A stretch of 64,000 bases of DNA from Brassica napus (taxonomy: Eukaryota > Streptophyta > Magnoliopsida > Brassicales > Brassicaceae). The notes beneath the pieces were generated by a model that worked only from the letters and a program-made list of their open reading frames with translations, did not search any database and had not been told where the DNA came from. The stretch is taken from assembly GCF_020379485.1 (NCBI RefSeq), contig NC_063439.1, forward strand, positions 12,648,683 through 12,712,682. Reading direction: 5' to 3'. Positions within the stretch are counted from its first letter, which is position 1, and each line of letters begins with the position of its first letter. Position numbers and translations under genes: made by a program. Below, piece after piece: positions 24,955-36,558 of this stretch.

Positions 24955-26187
24955 TCCCCCTGTATATTGAAAGAGAAGTCACTTTAGTGATGTCTGGTGA
25001 CGTGTCGCTCATAGGTGAAGTTTTTAAAAAATTATTATAATTTAATTGGTCGATTGTTTTTAATTTTTATTTATTTAAATTAGATCTAAAAATTTAAGGT
25101 AAGTCTAAAAATATTTAACATCACTTGCCATATAATCTAAAGAATATTACAAATAACAATTTATGGTAACTAAATCTCAAAATTATAGAAAGGTTAATAA
25201 TGTTATATTTAGTACTTTTAATATTTATAAACTATAAAATATAATGAAAGAATTTTTATATAAGATAATTATAATACTTTTATACTCTACTTGATGAATT
25301 GTATCCGAATCTAATTATATAATAACTATTTTAAATTTTACAAAATCCAAACATGTTTATTAATATAATTTTTAAATTATTTATCGTTGTTTACAGAATA
25401 AATTTATCAGAATTTTAAAATTATTTATATAATGTTATAAATTATTTATAAAAATATAAATCCTACTATATATTGATTGAGAAGTCACATAAGTGATTTT
25501 TTATTACGTGTAGATCATAAATGAACTCTTCAAATTGTTATAATTTGATTGACCGATGATTTTTAATTTTATTTATTATAATTATATCTAAAAGGAAAGA
25601 GTAATTCAATTACCACTTTTCAAATAATCTACATAATATTAGAAATAATTATTTATGGTAAGTAATTGTTGAAACTATGAAAGAGTAATAATGCGATCAA
25701 TTTTTTTTTATATATTTATAAATTACATAAAATAATAAACAAAAGTGTTTATTTGAATTGATATAATGATTTTATATTCGTATAGAAAGAATTATATTTG
25801 TATATAAAATATCATAATAACTATTAATGTCTAATAATTCAATGCATGCTTTATAAATCATTTATAAAATTATAAATACATTTATAAAGATCAGACGTTT
25901 TAATTTATTATAAGAGGTTCTATGTCTTTTATTGAAGCTTATACATTAACTTATAAATGTATTTTGAAAATTTATCCTCCTATTACAATATTTTGATTTT
26001 TTTTTCATTTTAATAGTAAATGTGATCGTTTTCTAAACGTTCTAATGTATTCTTTGTACATATAAACATAGTATAAATATCAATATGTAACATCGAATTT
26101 TTCATATTAACCATATACATGTAACATAAATATTATATAGTTATAAATATAATATCAATTTAATATTAATGTTAATGCTCCATCTAG
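24955..26187 (+). mobile_element. Helitron H2, internally deleted derivative
   Basis: Starts TCCCCCTGTATATTGAAAGAG after A and ends CATCTAG before T. It matches H1 from 20681 to about 21755 and then jumps to the equivalent of about 22978, so about 1.22 kb is missing. The junction 'agtaaatgtgatcg' falls on a shared 'taaa'. The 3' hairpin is also lost: H1 'gttaatgtctgcacatgcg...ccacctag' is reduced to 'gttaatgctccatctag'. The second internal head (about 25460) is retained. Confidence 0.85.
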
Positions 26188-27013
26188 TATTCCATATAGT
26201 GGATGAGAGATTAATTATATTATTGGAAATTGTATAAGTTAATTTTGTAAAAATTCAAAAAATAAAATAAATATTCTCTGTATTATTTTCATTTTCAAAA
26301 TTACATGTCAGTTTCCACTCTATATATTATCAGAACAAACGAACAAAAGCTTTTTGGAGGCTAAGTCGGTTTATTTGGTGGTGATTTCTGCCAACTTTTT
26401 CATGTTATTTCTTACGGTGGTGGAATAGAAATTGTATTGTCGTCTCTCAATCCATCAAACCTTTGGGAGCATTGAAGTCTCAGTTGATGAATACGAGGCG
26501 GAAGTCTCCAGCTTCCAAACGACGACATCATCAGCTTGGCGACTTTTCTTCTCCCCGTTGTGTTAGCGTTTGCTCGGAATAAGTGCGGGTGGCTTTGGGT
26601 TCACTTTCCTCGTTAAAGAAGTTATAAGGCCCATCGCGTCATCGTGATAACAAAGATATTTTACGTCTTTCTTGGTTTAGTGGACCTATGCGTGCTTCGT
26701 TGTCACATTGCTCCGAAGCTTTTAGATATAATTTATTTTGGTCCTAAATCGCTTATCGTTGTATTTAGTAGTGCTTTTTCATTCTTCATTCATTTATTTT
26801 TTTCTATGAATCATCTGTGTATGTTTAGTCAAAAAATTGAATAAAAATTAATATTTTACCATTAATAAATTCGAGTTCTACAACTTGATTAAAAGAAGAA
26901 CTTGAATTCTGATAGAGAGAATGATGACAATGATAGAGAACGGATCGTTCAACAACTTCATTAACCTCCTCAAACAATAGGAGAAATTAAAACTCTAGAG
27001 TAAGATACTAGAA
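26188..27013. other. Unassigned region, possibly an old retroposon
   Basis: From about 26330 to 26860 base composition rises and resembles transcribed DNA ('tcggtttatttggtggtgatttctgcc...'), ending in an A/T-rich tail. An ORF at 26644-26844 (66 aa) has no known motif. No reverse transcriptase or exon-like structure is seen. Confidence 0.35.
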
Positions 27014-28415
27014 CTGTTTGTGGAAACCAAAATTCACATCAACGAGAAACTCAGGAAATCCTAACTTTCTCTGAGGTTTTGGATTATCTGGAGAGCCAAC
27101 GACAAGTGATCAAATGAATGCAGAAAATATGAAAAGATAACAAAATGATTTACAGAAAAAGTAGATCTTTATTTTGAATGTACGTAAGATCATTGCGATT
27201 ATTATAAAAGATTATAGAAGCTTCGGCTGCAAGAGCTGTCAGCGAGTTCCCTAATTCTATCCACCAAAAACCTTAAACCTAATTGACTCGCATCTCGATA
27301 ACAACAAACGAAAACGATACAAAAAATGTTTTGTTGAATTTTGGACTGAACCTTATAAAAGGCTGCCTACGTACCCCTTTCGAGGATTAAGCCGAACGTA
27401 GTTCGATTATAAAGTTTGAACAAGAGATCAAACTTCATGTACAAGTTCGTCTAGTAATCGAATGCCCGTCATAGAAACATGACATGTCGAGAGTAATGCC
27501 TAAAGCTTCTAAGTGCAGAGAGTCTAAAAGTCTAAAAAGATTTATCCATGTGCTTCTTGCTTTGGCTCCCCTTTTATATGCCTCCAAGGTCCGCCATCCT
27601 TCTCTTTCTGCCCTTGATTCGAGTTTATCTTCTCACGGAAACATTTCATTTTTCTCGATCTTCATGATTTTTCCTTGAAACTTGACATTTATCTCTAAAC
27701 TTGACATTTATCTCTTATCGCGAATAATCAATAAACCATCATAGTGACTTTGGGCCAATTTTTTTGTTAAAAATCATAAGTGGGCTTTTGCAGCGTTTTA
27801 GATCCTTTGGGCCGTTTTTCAACGAAAATGTTTTTACGATTTCTTTTGGAAGAATAGCCTTCAGGTACGATGCCGTTTTTACGATACAGTGGAGATCAAT
27901 CGTATAGCTGAGATAACCTTGGTTTTTAGTAAACAGTTATCGTTTTATACGATTGATCCGGACTTATACGAGAAAATAAGTCTTCCTCGTTTTATCATAA
28001 AGTTTCAACGGTTGCTCCGATCGAGACGAAACAAGAGACAATTTGACCGAAACCAGAAGAGGAGAGTTCAAGAGATCAGAATGCATATCAATGGATTAAT
28101 CCAACTCGCCTAATGGCGAATTGAAAAAAACTGATCCAACTCGCCCAATGGTGAATTGGATTGGTTGATGGCGAGTTGGACTTGGCTTATCCAACTTTCC
28201 TGATGGCGGGTCAGACGATGCTGGTTTGGTTGTTTTGATGCTTAGGAATTGTCCGTTCGATGTGTTGAATGATCTCTTGCAAGGAGTTTGTCGTCCAATA
28301 GTCTTTAAAAATACGAAATTTTAGTTTTCCGTATTCATATTTTCCTTTTAGAAAGGTTTGTCGAAAATTTTTCGACATTGATTTCGTCGTTATCGATTTT
28401 GACTCCAACACTGTT
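27014..28415 (-). mobile_element. Solo LTR, gypsy-type, with CTGTT target duplication
   Basis: The LTR body is 27019-28410 on the minus strand, starting TGTTGGAGTCAAAATCG and ending ...GGTTTCCACA. The flanking pentamers are both CTGTT (27014-27018 and 28411-28415), so this is one LTR left after recombination between two. It is related to the LTR at 34190-35514: both share 'agggaactcgc(c/t)gacagctcttg', 'gataaatgtcaagttt' and the terminal sequences. A set of CTCGCC...ATGGCGAG-like palindromes lies at 28103-28215. A short ORF at 27889-28113 is incidental. Confidence 0.85.
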
Positions 28416-28776
28416 ACATCATGTTCGTGTGTGTCTCTTGTGTAACCAGGTGCTCTGAACCCTCCTCTCTTCATTACACGTATCTCATTTCTTCTTATCT
28501 AAAATTGTAGTGAAGCGGATTATTAGACTAATAATGCATTACAAAAACTTTCTTGCATCTGTTTGTGCCCACTTGGCTTATTTAATAAAAATATTATCGA
28601 CAGAAGAAAGAAAGCTTTTAGAAGCAAAAGATAGCTTTGAAACAATAACTTAATTGGTTGGTATAAAATATTGTTAATTTTGAAAAGTAAAATCAATAAT
28701 CTAAAAAGCTTTACTCAAACGTAAATGGAGCATCTCATCCAGTTGGAAATTCTAATCTAGTTTTACCATACAAAGA
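28416..28776. other. Spacer between solo LTR and SINE
   Basis: No recognisable feature. Confidence 0.5.
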
Positions 28777-29106
28777 AAACTTAAAACAAGTGGAAGCACC
28801 GTAACCTACTGGTTAAGGTTTAAAAACTATTCAATTTCATGTAAATTACAGAAAATCAAGGTTTCGAGTTCCGAAAAGATCGATTTATTAATGCAGACTA
28901 CAGAAGAAAAACTTACAAAGAATCTTCAACATGGTGTAATTAAATCTGGTCAGGAATGGATCTTCATAGAACGGCATCAGATGATGCAATTAGGTGTAGA
29001 TCTTCATAAGGAAGGTAATATTGTCGGTTGTCGAATTGTCTATGTAATCCTTCTCATAAATGTAATTCATAATAAATCAGCGTTAAGAAAAAAAAAAACT
29101 TAAAAC
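28777..29106 (+). mobile_element. SINE with AAAACTTAAAAC target duplication
   Basis: Body 28789-29094, flanked by the 12-bp direct repeat aaaacttaaaac at 28777-28788 and 29095-29106. The 5' part has pol III promoter-like boxes: TAACCTACTGGTTAAGG (box A-like, about 28802) and GGTTTCGAGTTCC (box B-like, about 28860). The 3' end is oligo(A). Length and structure fit the Brassicaceae tRNA-derived SINE families (BoS type). An ORF at 28891-29103 inside it is not a gene. Confidence 0.72.
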
Positions 29107-29508
29107 TATCTTATTGTTCAAAACCTACTTTAATAGTCTCTCACTCAATCCCCGCCTTATACAATTCAAAACCTAGTTCCCATCCAGTATTTACCGGAAC
29201 CAGAGGTGTTACCCTCCTTATTTAAATTTTCCCTTTTCTCTCTTCTCCATCATTTTTCCTGCTGTTTAGGGAACTTCTTTTGTGGCGTATGGTCGGTTAG
29301 ACACGTCCTCCACCATAGTTTCCCCCTTCTTGTGAGGCTGTGGTCCTTCGGAGGAGAGTTCTAATAATGTTAGAAATCGGTTTGTATTTTCAGTTTCCCA
29401 AAAGCAACACGGCACAAGGTCTCATGACGATGGAATGCTCAACTAGAGGAGTGAGTCTTGTCACTGGTCAGTGGCGAAGCTTGACATCCCACCACCGGTA
29501 ATGAACCT
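29107..29508. other. Unassigned segment left of the gypsy composite
   Basis: Moderately GC-rich, TC-rich around 29220-29280. It may once have been contiguous with 35515 onward, since the composite element between them has near-matching flanks (AACCT and AACTT). Confidence 0.4.
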
Positions 29509-30089
29509 TGTTGGGGTCAAAATCGGTCGCGACGAAATCAACGCCCGAAAGTTCCCAAAAAATATTTCTTCCCAAAAAATATTTCTTCCCAAAAAAGAAT
29601 TCGAAAATCAATGTTTAAAGCTTCGTATAAACCTGAAAAAGAGTTCCACAAGAAGTTATTGAAAGACAACTTTTGGGAGACAAGCAATGAAACGGGAAGA
29701 AGGATAGCCATCATTCCTCGACCATACAAATCACCCAAAGATAGCCATAACTTGATCTTGACCTCATCCCGCTCGACGTATGGCGAGCTGGAACATCACC
29801 GTCCCACTCACCATATGGTGAGCTGGGATGTCCCCGTCCTGCTCGCCATATGGTGAGCTGGACCATCCAAGTCCCGCTCGCCATATGGTGAGCTGGACCG
29901 TCCGTCCAGTACAACTGCACCTTGCCAACACCTCACACTCTCGTCTTGTCTTCATAGCTTTCTCCTTCGAGCTTCGGTCATACTGTATCTCATTTCGTCT
30001 CGATTATAATTACCGCTAGAACTTTACGATAAAAACCGCCAACACTTGTTTTTCTCGTATAAGTTCAAATTGATCGTAGAAAACAACAA
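29509..30089 (+). repeat. Truncated left LTR of the gypsy composite
   Basis: Aligns to 34190-34790. It has lost about 700 bp at its 3' side where the Athila-like LTR begins. It contains three or four units of a palindromic repeat built on CGCCATATGG(C/T)GAGCTGG (29771-29900). Confidence 0.8.
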
Positions 30090-31208
30090 TGATACCACTC
30101 AAATTACCCTAAGGAGTGATTTATACTCTCTCAAATAAGAGGTCGAGTTGTAGTACTTAGGGATCAAATTTATAGGGAGCTAAGGAACCTAAAAAATCTA
30201 ATATGATTTGTTAAGTTGGATGTTTCAACGGTTTTAAATGTAAATAACAGTTTAGAGATTAAGCAAAGTATTTGCTTAATTGACTGGTTGAGGTTTTGGT
30301 GCTTATTAAGGAAATAGCTAGACTTAGGGTTTTTATTCAGGAAAATTGGGATTATAATCCTACAGATGCCTAATGAGTTGCTTGCATGATAATGTAAAGC
30401 TCAACTACTTGATCAACAAGTCCATCAGCGTTCACAATTTTTAGACTCGTCTATTAACTAGATCTATTGATCTCTATTAGAATGTTTTTAGGATGAGATT
30501 AAAGCTCTCTCTTTTATCAATCAAATCCAAGGGCAGGTTCTAGGTAGCTAATCTAGATACAAGCATTAAATCACAATCCTAAAAATGATTATCACAACTC
30601 AGCAATCTATAGTTGAGGCTAATCCCTCCTAACCTATTTAAACCCTAAAATCTAACAAAGGAACTATTCAGACATGGCTAAGCAATTCGTGACATCAATT
30701 AGGTATGAAAACTTTATTAGAATAATAAAATAGATATCAGTGGAGTTCCAATCACAAATATAACTATGGATCTTCTCTCCAATCTATCAAAATCCTATAA
30801 AACCTTTGCTGTAAAACTAGTAAAATAATAAAGCACGCTTTGCCTCTAATATGGTGGCAAAGCTTATATAGTTATGTTAAAACTCGTCAGGGGTAATCTT
30901 GTAAATTGGTGAAGACCTGGACTTCAAGTCGGCTGTGACCAAACAGGTTTTCTGTGCGCTTCGCTATCGATCGACATCACGATGTTAACATCGATCGATT
31001 ACTTCTCTTCAATATCGACCGATTATCGAGCTCGATGGTCATCTCGGGTGCTTGCTCCAAATATCTCCAAAATGCTCCAAAATCATCACTTATCTCCAAA
31101 TCACTCCTGATCTTATAAATATAGTAAATAGACTCTATAATATAATAATTAGTAGTAAAAAATACCTATAAACCATGGGTAAAGGTATGTCAAATCCATG
31201 GTCTATCA
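30090..31208 (-). repeat. Athila-like LTR (3' LTR of inverted fragment)
   Basis: 1119 bp with TGATA...TATCA ends, directly preceded on its own strand by a polypurine tract. It contains GATCGAC/ATCGATCGA words at about 30966-31035, as the coding region of the family does. Confidence 0.72.
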
Positions 31209-31584
31209 ACTCCTCCAGACTTACCCTTTTGCTTATCCTCAAGCAAAACAGACAGGCAGTCTCTCTGAAAGAGGTTTGAAAACAGCAGGGACTCGCATGA
31301 TTTAAAACTTACAAGCTTTAGCCTCTACAATATTGCATTCACATCTAAACAGTGCTAATCACAAAAGCACATCATACCATATCCTAGCTTAGCAACCAAA
31401 TTCATCTAGCCAACAACTTAGCAAATCTTATCTGACATTCCCCTCTACCAACTTCATTTCTTAGCATTCCTCTATCGATCACAGGATGCAAAGATTTTTA
31501 AACAAGTATCTGGACCTGCAGGTAAACATTAGTTCCTATTCTCTCTCTCTACTAATTTTCTCTCTTAGTCAAAATCTATTTTTA

Positions 31585-31805
31585 TTTGCAAGATTATTGA
31601 CTTAGATTGGACATGCTTCCATGAATCAAGACTTAATGGTGGTTGCCACCAAGTCCTTTTCACTTTTTTTTTACCTATATCCAAGAATTCATATGAATCG
31701 AGCCTTGAAGATTGCCGCCACCAAGTCCCGTTTGAATTCTTTTTTGTTGGAATCTTTATGAAGCAAGCCTTAATGGTTGTAGCCACCAAATCCTGTTTGG
31801 ATTCC
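31585..31805. repeat. Three diverged tandem units, about 65 bp, in the Athila-like 3' region
   Basis: The words 'ttaatggt(g/t)gt(t/a)gccaccaa(g/a)tcc' and 'gattgccgccaccaagtcc' recur at about 31630, 31709 and 31775, each followed by a 'gtttga/ggattc'-like segment. They are non-coding remnants. Confidence 0.5.
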
Positions 31806-32593
31806 ACCTAATAAATCTCTAATAGATCTAATAATATACATATAATTTTTTTTTATTCTATCTATATATAATTTCGAAAATAGAGAGAGAAAGGGTGATT
31901 AATCTATCTACACAAGGCTTTACCTTTCAGACTTGTTTGAAAAATCTGATCCCATGTATACCAAGCCCCAAGGCAAGCAGTTGTGTCAAGTTTAGTGTTA
32001 GAGGTCAGCTTGGGTTCCTTCAAACAATCTCAGCAAGTGTGAATAGTTGATAGGTTGAACCACTTTAGTATCTTTAGTACTATCTGCAATTAGTAAATCT
32101 AGAATAGTGCTAAAGAGTGGTTAGATAACAAGCAAAATCTATAAGTTCATTATCCCCTTCTTGAATCAATAAAACTTTTTGAAAAACATTTTTAATAAGA
32201 CTCATAAATAGATAACTATCAGTAAACCTCTCCCCAGACTTAAACTATACTGTCGTCAGTGTAAATTCAGTTGGAGTTATGGTCAGAACTAAATCATATG
32301 GACTCAATTTAACAAGTTAGAACGATATACCAGACCAGAATGGATGTCGACCGATGTAGGGTTGCTGATATCGGTCGAGGCAGGTTTGGCAATGTCGATC
32401 GATGTTGACAGCGTCTCGTCGGTCGATACTCACGACAATCGTCAACTCGGATCTTTTTTTTATAACCTGCACTAATGAAAAACCAACATAAATAGTATAT
32501 CAATAAAAACTAGATAAATATTACCTAATAGTGGGTTGCCTCCCACTCAACGCTTTGTTATAGTCATATAGCTTGACTTTGTAGGTGATTGGG

Positions 32594-33448
32594 CTAGTAG
32601 TGTTGGAAACTGGATCTTGCTGGAAAACAAGTGTCCATCTCTTCTTTGCGCTTGTTGAACCATGTACCAGTGAAGTCTCTCATTGCTTCGTCCCCTCTGC
32701 GCCATTTTTCCTTCATTGTTGCAGTTGTGTTTTCCATTTTCTGCAATCTCTCTTCAAGACTCTCAATGTTGAACTGATGTCTTCTAACTGTGGTGTAAGT
32801 GTCAGCTGAGGTCTCCTCTCCATGGTAATTTGTGTCAGAGATGTCTGATTTCACCTTTGGTACTAGCCAGCCTCGGTTTTTAGCGTCAGCGACCGATGTT
32901 TGATGATGAATGTCGGTCGATTTGTTGTTGCGTCTGTCAATCGATGTGGATGCTTCTGGTCGACGTGCAATGTATCTTTGTATCTCCACTAATTCCCCTT
33001 GCATAGCTTCAATCTTGGAAGTCAACGCACTGATGCTAAGATCCATTGGGAAATGGATGTCATCACATCTCCCATCAAGCCTCTCTTCTGTAGTTTCCAA
33101 AGCTCTATAGATTTCTTCTACCAACTGATCTATCTCTTCTTTGGTGTGAAAGTTGTGTGGCGGCTGCATCGGATGTGAGTGTGGTGGACTGATGTCGATC
33201 GATACCGGTAAGCGTGGGTTGATCGATGTTGGTTGGCGACAATCGATCGATGCATGTTGACCTCTGCCGATCGATGTCTGGCGAGAAGCTTCGGTTGCAT
33301 GCTGAATTCTGGCTATGTCTTGCCTCATCTCCTCCATGCAAGTAGTTAACCAACTAATGCCATCGTTCAGAGGATGGTAGACACCATCAAGCTTCATCTG
33401 GAAGGCTTCTTTGTTGTTCTCTTGTTCTCCACAGACTCCATAGAACAT
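32594..33448 (-). pseudogene. C-terminal gag-like ORF of Athila-like element with SID repeats
   Basis: Open for 284 codons. It contains at least six SID/STD-type tripeptides (for example ASIDCR, VSIDIS, TSIDRR, KSTDIH) separated by 10-20 residues, then a charged coiled-coil-like C-terminus (about residues 225-265). Just upstream on the same strand, 33449-33910, related sequence continues but is broken by stops and shifts; it matches 63430-64000 of the plus-strand copy. The function of this region in Athila-type elements is unknown to me. No zinc knuckle or polymerase motif is present. Confidence 0.65.
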
Positions 33449-34189
33449 CTCATTGATCTTATCCTTGGTGTAGATCTCTAGTAAAAGCTTGGTCTGTGTG
33501 AAAAAAGTAGCATGCTCAGGATGACATATATAGCTTGGCTCATCTCGAAGCTCTTTCCAGAAGTCTTCTGATGTTCTCGTTGGATATATTGATTATGTGT
33601 CCATCCATGCCTCCTGCACATCCCTGATCATCTCTGTAGATTCCATACTCGTCCTTTCCTTCTCAGGAGAACTTTCGGTTACCATAGAGATCATAAGCTC
33701 TTCTGCCGAATTCGTGATGTCTGTCGACCGATACTGGGACGGTAGCGTCGATTGATGGTCGACTAGGATGGCGAGATTTATGTATGAAGCTGTTGTCTAT
33801 GCCACCAGCTGGGTCGTAGAACTCCTTTGTAACCTTCTATTCTTGATTGTTGTGGTGATGCATGAACATATTTTCTGCGCTATTGGCTGTCTGAAGTATA
33901 TCTGCGATGTCTTCTCTTTTTGGAAACTTTTTTTTTTGGAGGCATTCTAAAAAAAAATAGTAACAAGGAGAAGAAGGGAGGAAGAAAGGAATTTCTACCT
34001 TGAAGAATTTCTTTGCGGAAGGAAGCAAGTGAAGAACTTGAAAAATTTACTCCACCTTCTTATAGAAAAGAGAATTTACTATTCACCCTCGGACTTTCGG
34101 CCAACTCCGCCTGATTTGCCTAAACTTGCCTAACCGCTCGATAGAATCTCACGCTGAAGGCTCACGATTCTAACGAGCTGGGGGCTAAC

Positions 34190-35514
34190 TGTTGGGGTCA
34201 AAATCGGTTGCGACGCCGGAAAGTCCCTGAGAAATATTTCTTCCAAAAAAAATATTCGAAAACCAATGTTTAAAGCTTTGTATAAATCTGAAAAAGAGGT
34301 ACACAAAAAGTTATCAAAAGGCAACTTTCGGGAGACGAGCAATGAAACGGGAAGAAGGATAACCATCATTCCCCGACTATGCCAATCACCTGAAGATAGC
34401 TAAAACTCGATATTGACCTCATCCAGCTCGACGTATGGCGAGCTGGGACATCACCGTCCCACTCGCCATATGGCGAGCTGGGATGTCTCTGTCCCACTCG
34501 CCATATGGCAAGCTGGACCGTCCATTCCCGCTTGCCATATGCGACCCGGGACGTCTTTGTACTTGCACCATATGGCGAGCCGGGACGTCTTCGTCCCGCT
34601 CGCTGTATGGAAAGCACGACTGAACCTTGCCAACACCTCACACTCTTGTCTCGTCTTCGTAGCTTTCTCCTTCGAGGTTCGGTCATATTGTCTCGTTTCG
34701 TCTCGATTGGAGTTACCGTTTGGAACTTTACGATAAAAACCGCATACATTTGTTTTTCTCGTATAAGTTCAAATTGATCGTATAAAACGGCAGTGATTTA
34801 CTTAATACCTTAGTTGTCTCAATTATACGATTAACTTCGGCTATTCATAAAACCGACAACGTATTAAAGGTGATTTCTCAAAGAAAACGTAAAAACACTT
34901 AAGTCGGAAAACTGCCCGGAAAGACCTAAAATGTGACTAGCAGCCCACTTACGATTTAGACGAGAATAAGCCTAAGGTTATTATCACGGTCTATTTTTTA
35001 TTTGCAGAAAGAGATAAATGTCAAGTTTCATTTATCGAGTTTGGAGATAGGGAAAAACAGAATATTTCCGCGAAGTGATAAACTCGACCTGGGGGCAAAA
35101 AGGGAAAGCATAAAATGACCTAAGAGGAGTATATAAGGGTTGCTAAGGCGTGAGGCGCAAATAGAACTTTTTACATCCAAAGAAAATTTAGCACTTAGAG
35201 CAATAGGTAACTTTTCGTTTTTATCGAGTTGCGACTCAACTAGGTTTCCACAAGTCTTTGGTTGCTAGAATTAGGGAACTCGCCGACAGCTCTTGTAGCC
35301 AAGGCTCTTATCTCTTGTACTCGCGCTTACGCAAATTTGGAATATGACATCTTTTGCTCTCTTTTCGCTTTTGTCAATTTACTATTTTGTCTGTTTATTA
35401 TCGTCTGATCACTTGAGCTTTGGCTTAGCAGAAATCCGGAACCTATGGGAAAGTTAGGTTTGCTTGGCTTTCCTAATTTGACGGAAATTGACGATGTGAA
35501 TTTTGGTTCCCACA
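34190..35514 (+). repeat. Complete right LTR of the gypsy composite
   Basis: 1325 bp, TGTTGGGG...CCCACA. It carries five or six palindromic units around CGCCATATGGCGAGC (34427-34612). It is related along its length to the solo LTR at 27019-28410. Confidence 0.82.
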
Positions 35515-36400
35515 AACTTCAGGTCTAGTCCGGTGATCAATCTCCACACTTCTTGAAGCTTGGATTAGTTGGACTGTCCTGTTACTGTCGTCAAGGGTCG
35601 ATCTTTTCAGTCGGGCTTTTCTAGTCCAGTTTGTGGTGATGGATTTTTTCTCCATTCACTGGTGTAGTGTAGACGGCTTTTCTTGGCCTTGGTGTACCTT
35701 TTGGATCGTCCTGCTTGTGTCATGTTATGTTAGTCACTATGTGGCTCAATTTCTTTGCTTGGTGTTTGATAGTTTCATTTGCAGATGTTTTTTCCTGTGC
35801 GGTGGTTGTAGATGGTTGTAGTGATCTCTGGTCGGTTTGGTTGTTAATGATTGTATTTGTGATAGGATTCGATTGTCGAGGCTCGGTTGTGTGGAAGTTT
35901 ATTGTGGGCTTCTATTTAGGTGTAAAGTGGGCGCCATATAATGCGTTTAAGCCGTATCCGAAAGTTGTGTAGATTGTGAAGTGATCTTTCATATCGGATT
36001 GTAGAGTCTGGGTTCTTCGTTACGAGTGGAGGATGGTATCGTTCGGCATGCCATAGAAAGAAGCGATAGATCTAGGTTGAGAAAACGTGGTGTTTTGGGT
36101 TCTATAAGTGGATGATATTGACTAGCTGGAGGCAGCATTGATATATTCAGATCATTGATATCTACTATCTTAAGAAGTTTGTTGCATTGGATTGTCCTAT
36201 GCTATCATTGCTATCTACTATCTTAAGAGGTTTGTTGCATTGGATTGTCCTATGCTTTCGTGTAGATGGTTTTAGATTGCTGCGTTTTCGTGGGAGTGTT
36301 TTTGCTGCAGTTTTGAAGTTCTAGGTTTGTCTGGATTGGGGGTTCAATTTATCTTTTTTTGGGCTCTTGTTTCTAGGAATTTTCTGTTATACACGCCCAT
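35515..36400. other. GT-rich unassigned region with a 53-bp tandem repeat
   Basis: No protein motif in any frame; ORFs 35633-35821 and 35715-35972 are tryptophan- and cysteine-rich and look like chance. Two 53-bp units (36151-36203 and 36204-36256) differ at two positions. The composition resembles a decayed poly(A)-type retroposon or untranslated sequence. The last part, to 36558, should include the HIRA 3' UTR. Confidence 0.4.
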
Positions 36401-36558
36401 GTACCAAATATTTCACTTTTGAAATGGAAAAGAAAAATGTAAATAGAGCACTAGACCGAGTCACTCTATAGCTATCATGAGAGATTCAATATCCCTCTGT
36501 TACATCTCACGTCAAATTTTAACAACAGCTAGTTGATATACAAGAAACAATGAGAAGT

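Larger units (their letters stand above)
30090..33915 (-). mobile_element. Athila-like gypsy fragment, inverted
   Basis: On the minus strand: degraded coding sequence (33915 to 32594), a long 3' region, a polypurine tract AGTCTGGAGGAGTT (31209-31222), and an LTR running 31208 to 30090 (TGATAG...GGTATCA). A second purine tract AAGTCTGGGGAGAGG lies at about 32228-32242. It is homologous, in opposite orientation, to the element at 59262-64000: both share the LTR end, the 'cctaaggagtgatt' words and the coding region around 63430-64000. The 5' half and 5' LTR are missing. Its right junction with the host element is at about 33915, where the homology to 63430-63500 stops. Confidence 0.75.
29509..35514 (+). 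mobile_element. Gutted gypsy-type LTR retrotransposon (composite)
   Basis: Left LTR from TGTTGGGGTCAAAATCGG at 29509, broken off at 30089. Right LTR 34190-35514, starting with the same words and ending GGTTCCCACA. A purine-rich tract gagctgggggctaac directly precedes the right LTR, as a polypurine tract should. The flanks aacct (29504-29508) and aactt (35515-35519) could be a target duplication with one change. Between the LTRs, 30090 to about 33915 is an inverted fragment of an unrelated Athila-like element. Only about 33916-34189 looks like this element's own interior, so gag and pol are gone. Confidence 0.72.

Noticed and set aside
28100..28215. CRISPR-like spaced repeats
   Set aside because: The spacing is irregular, the units are diverged palindromes inside an LTR, and this is plant nuclear DNA.
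28789..28875. Functional tRNA gene
   Set aside because: Box A- and box B-like words are present, but there is no cloverleaf and the structure with poly(A) and target duplication is that of a SINE.
29538..29955. Several overlapping ORFs on both strands in the gypsy LTR
   Set aside because: They result from the palindromic CGCCATATGGCG repeat, which keeps both strands open. No protein family is recognised.
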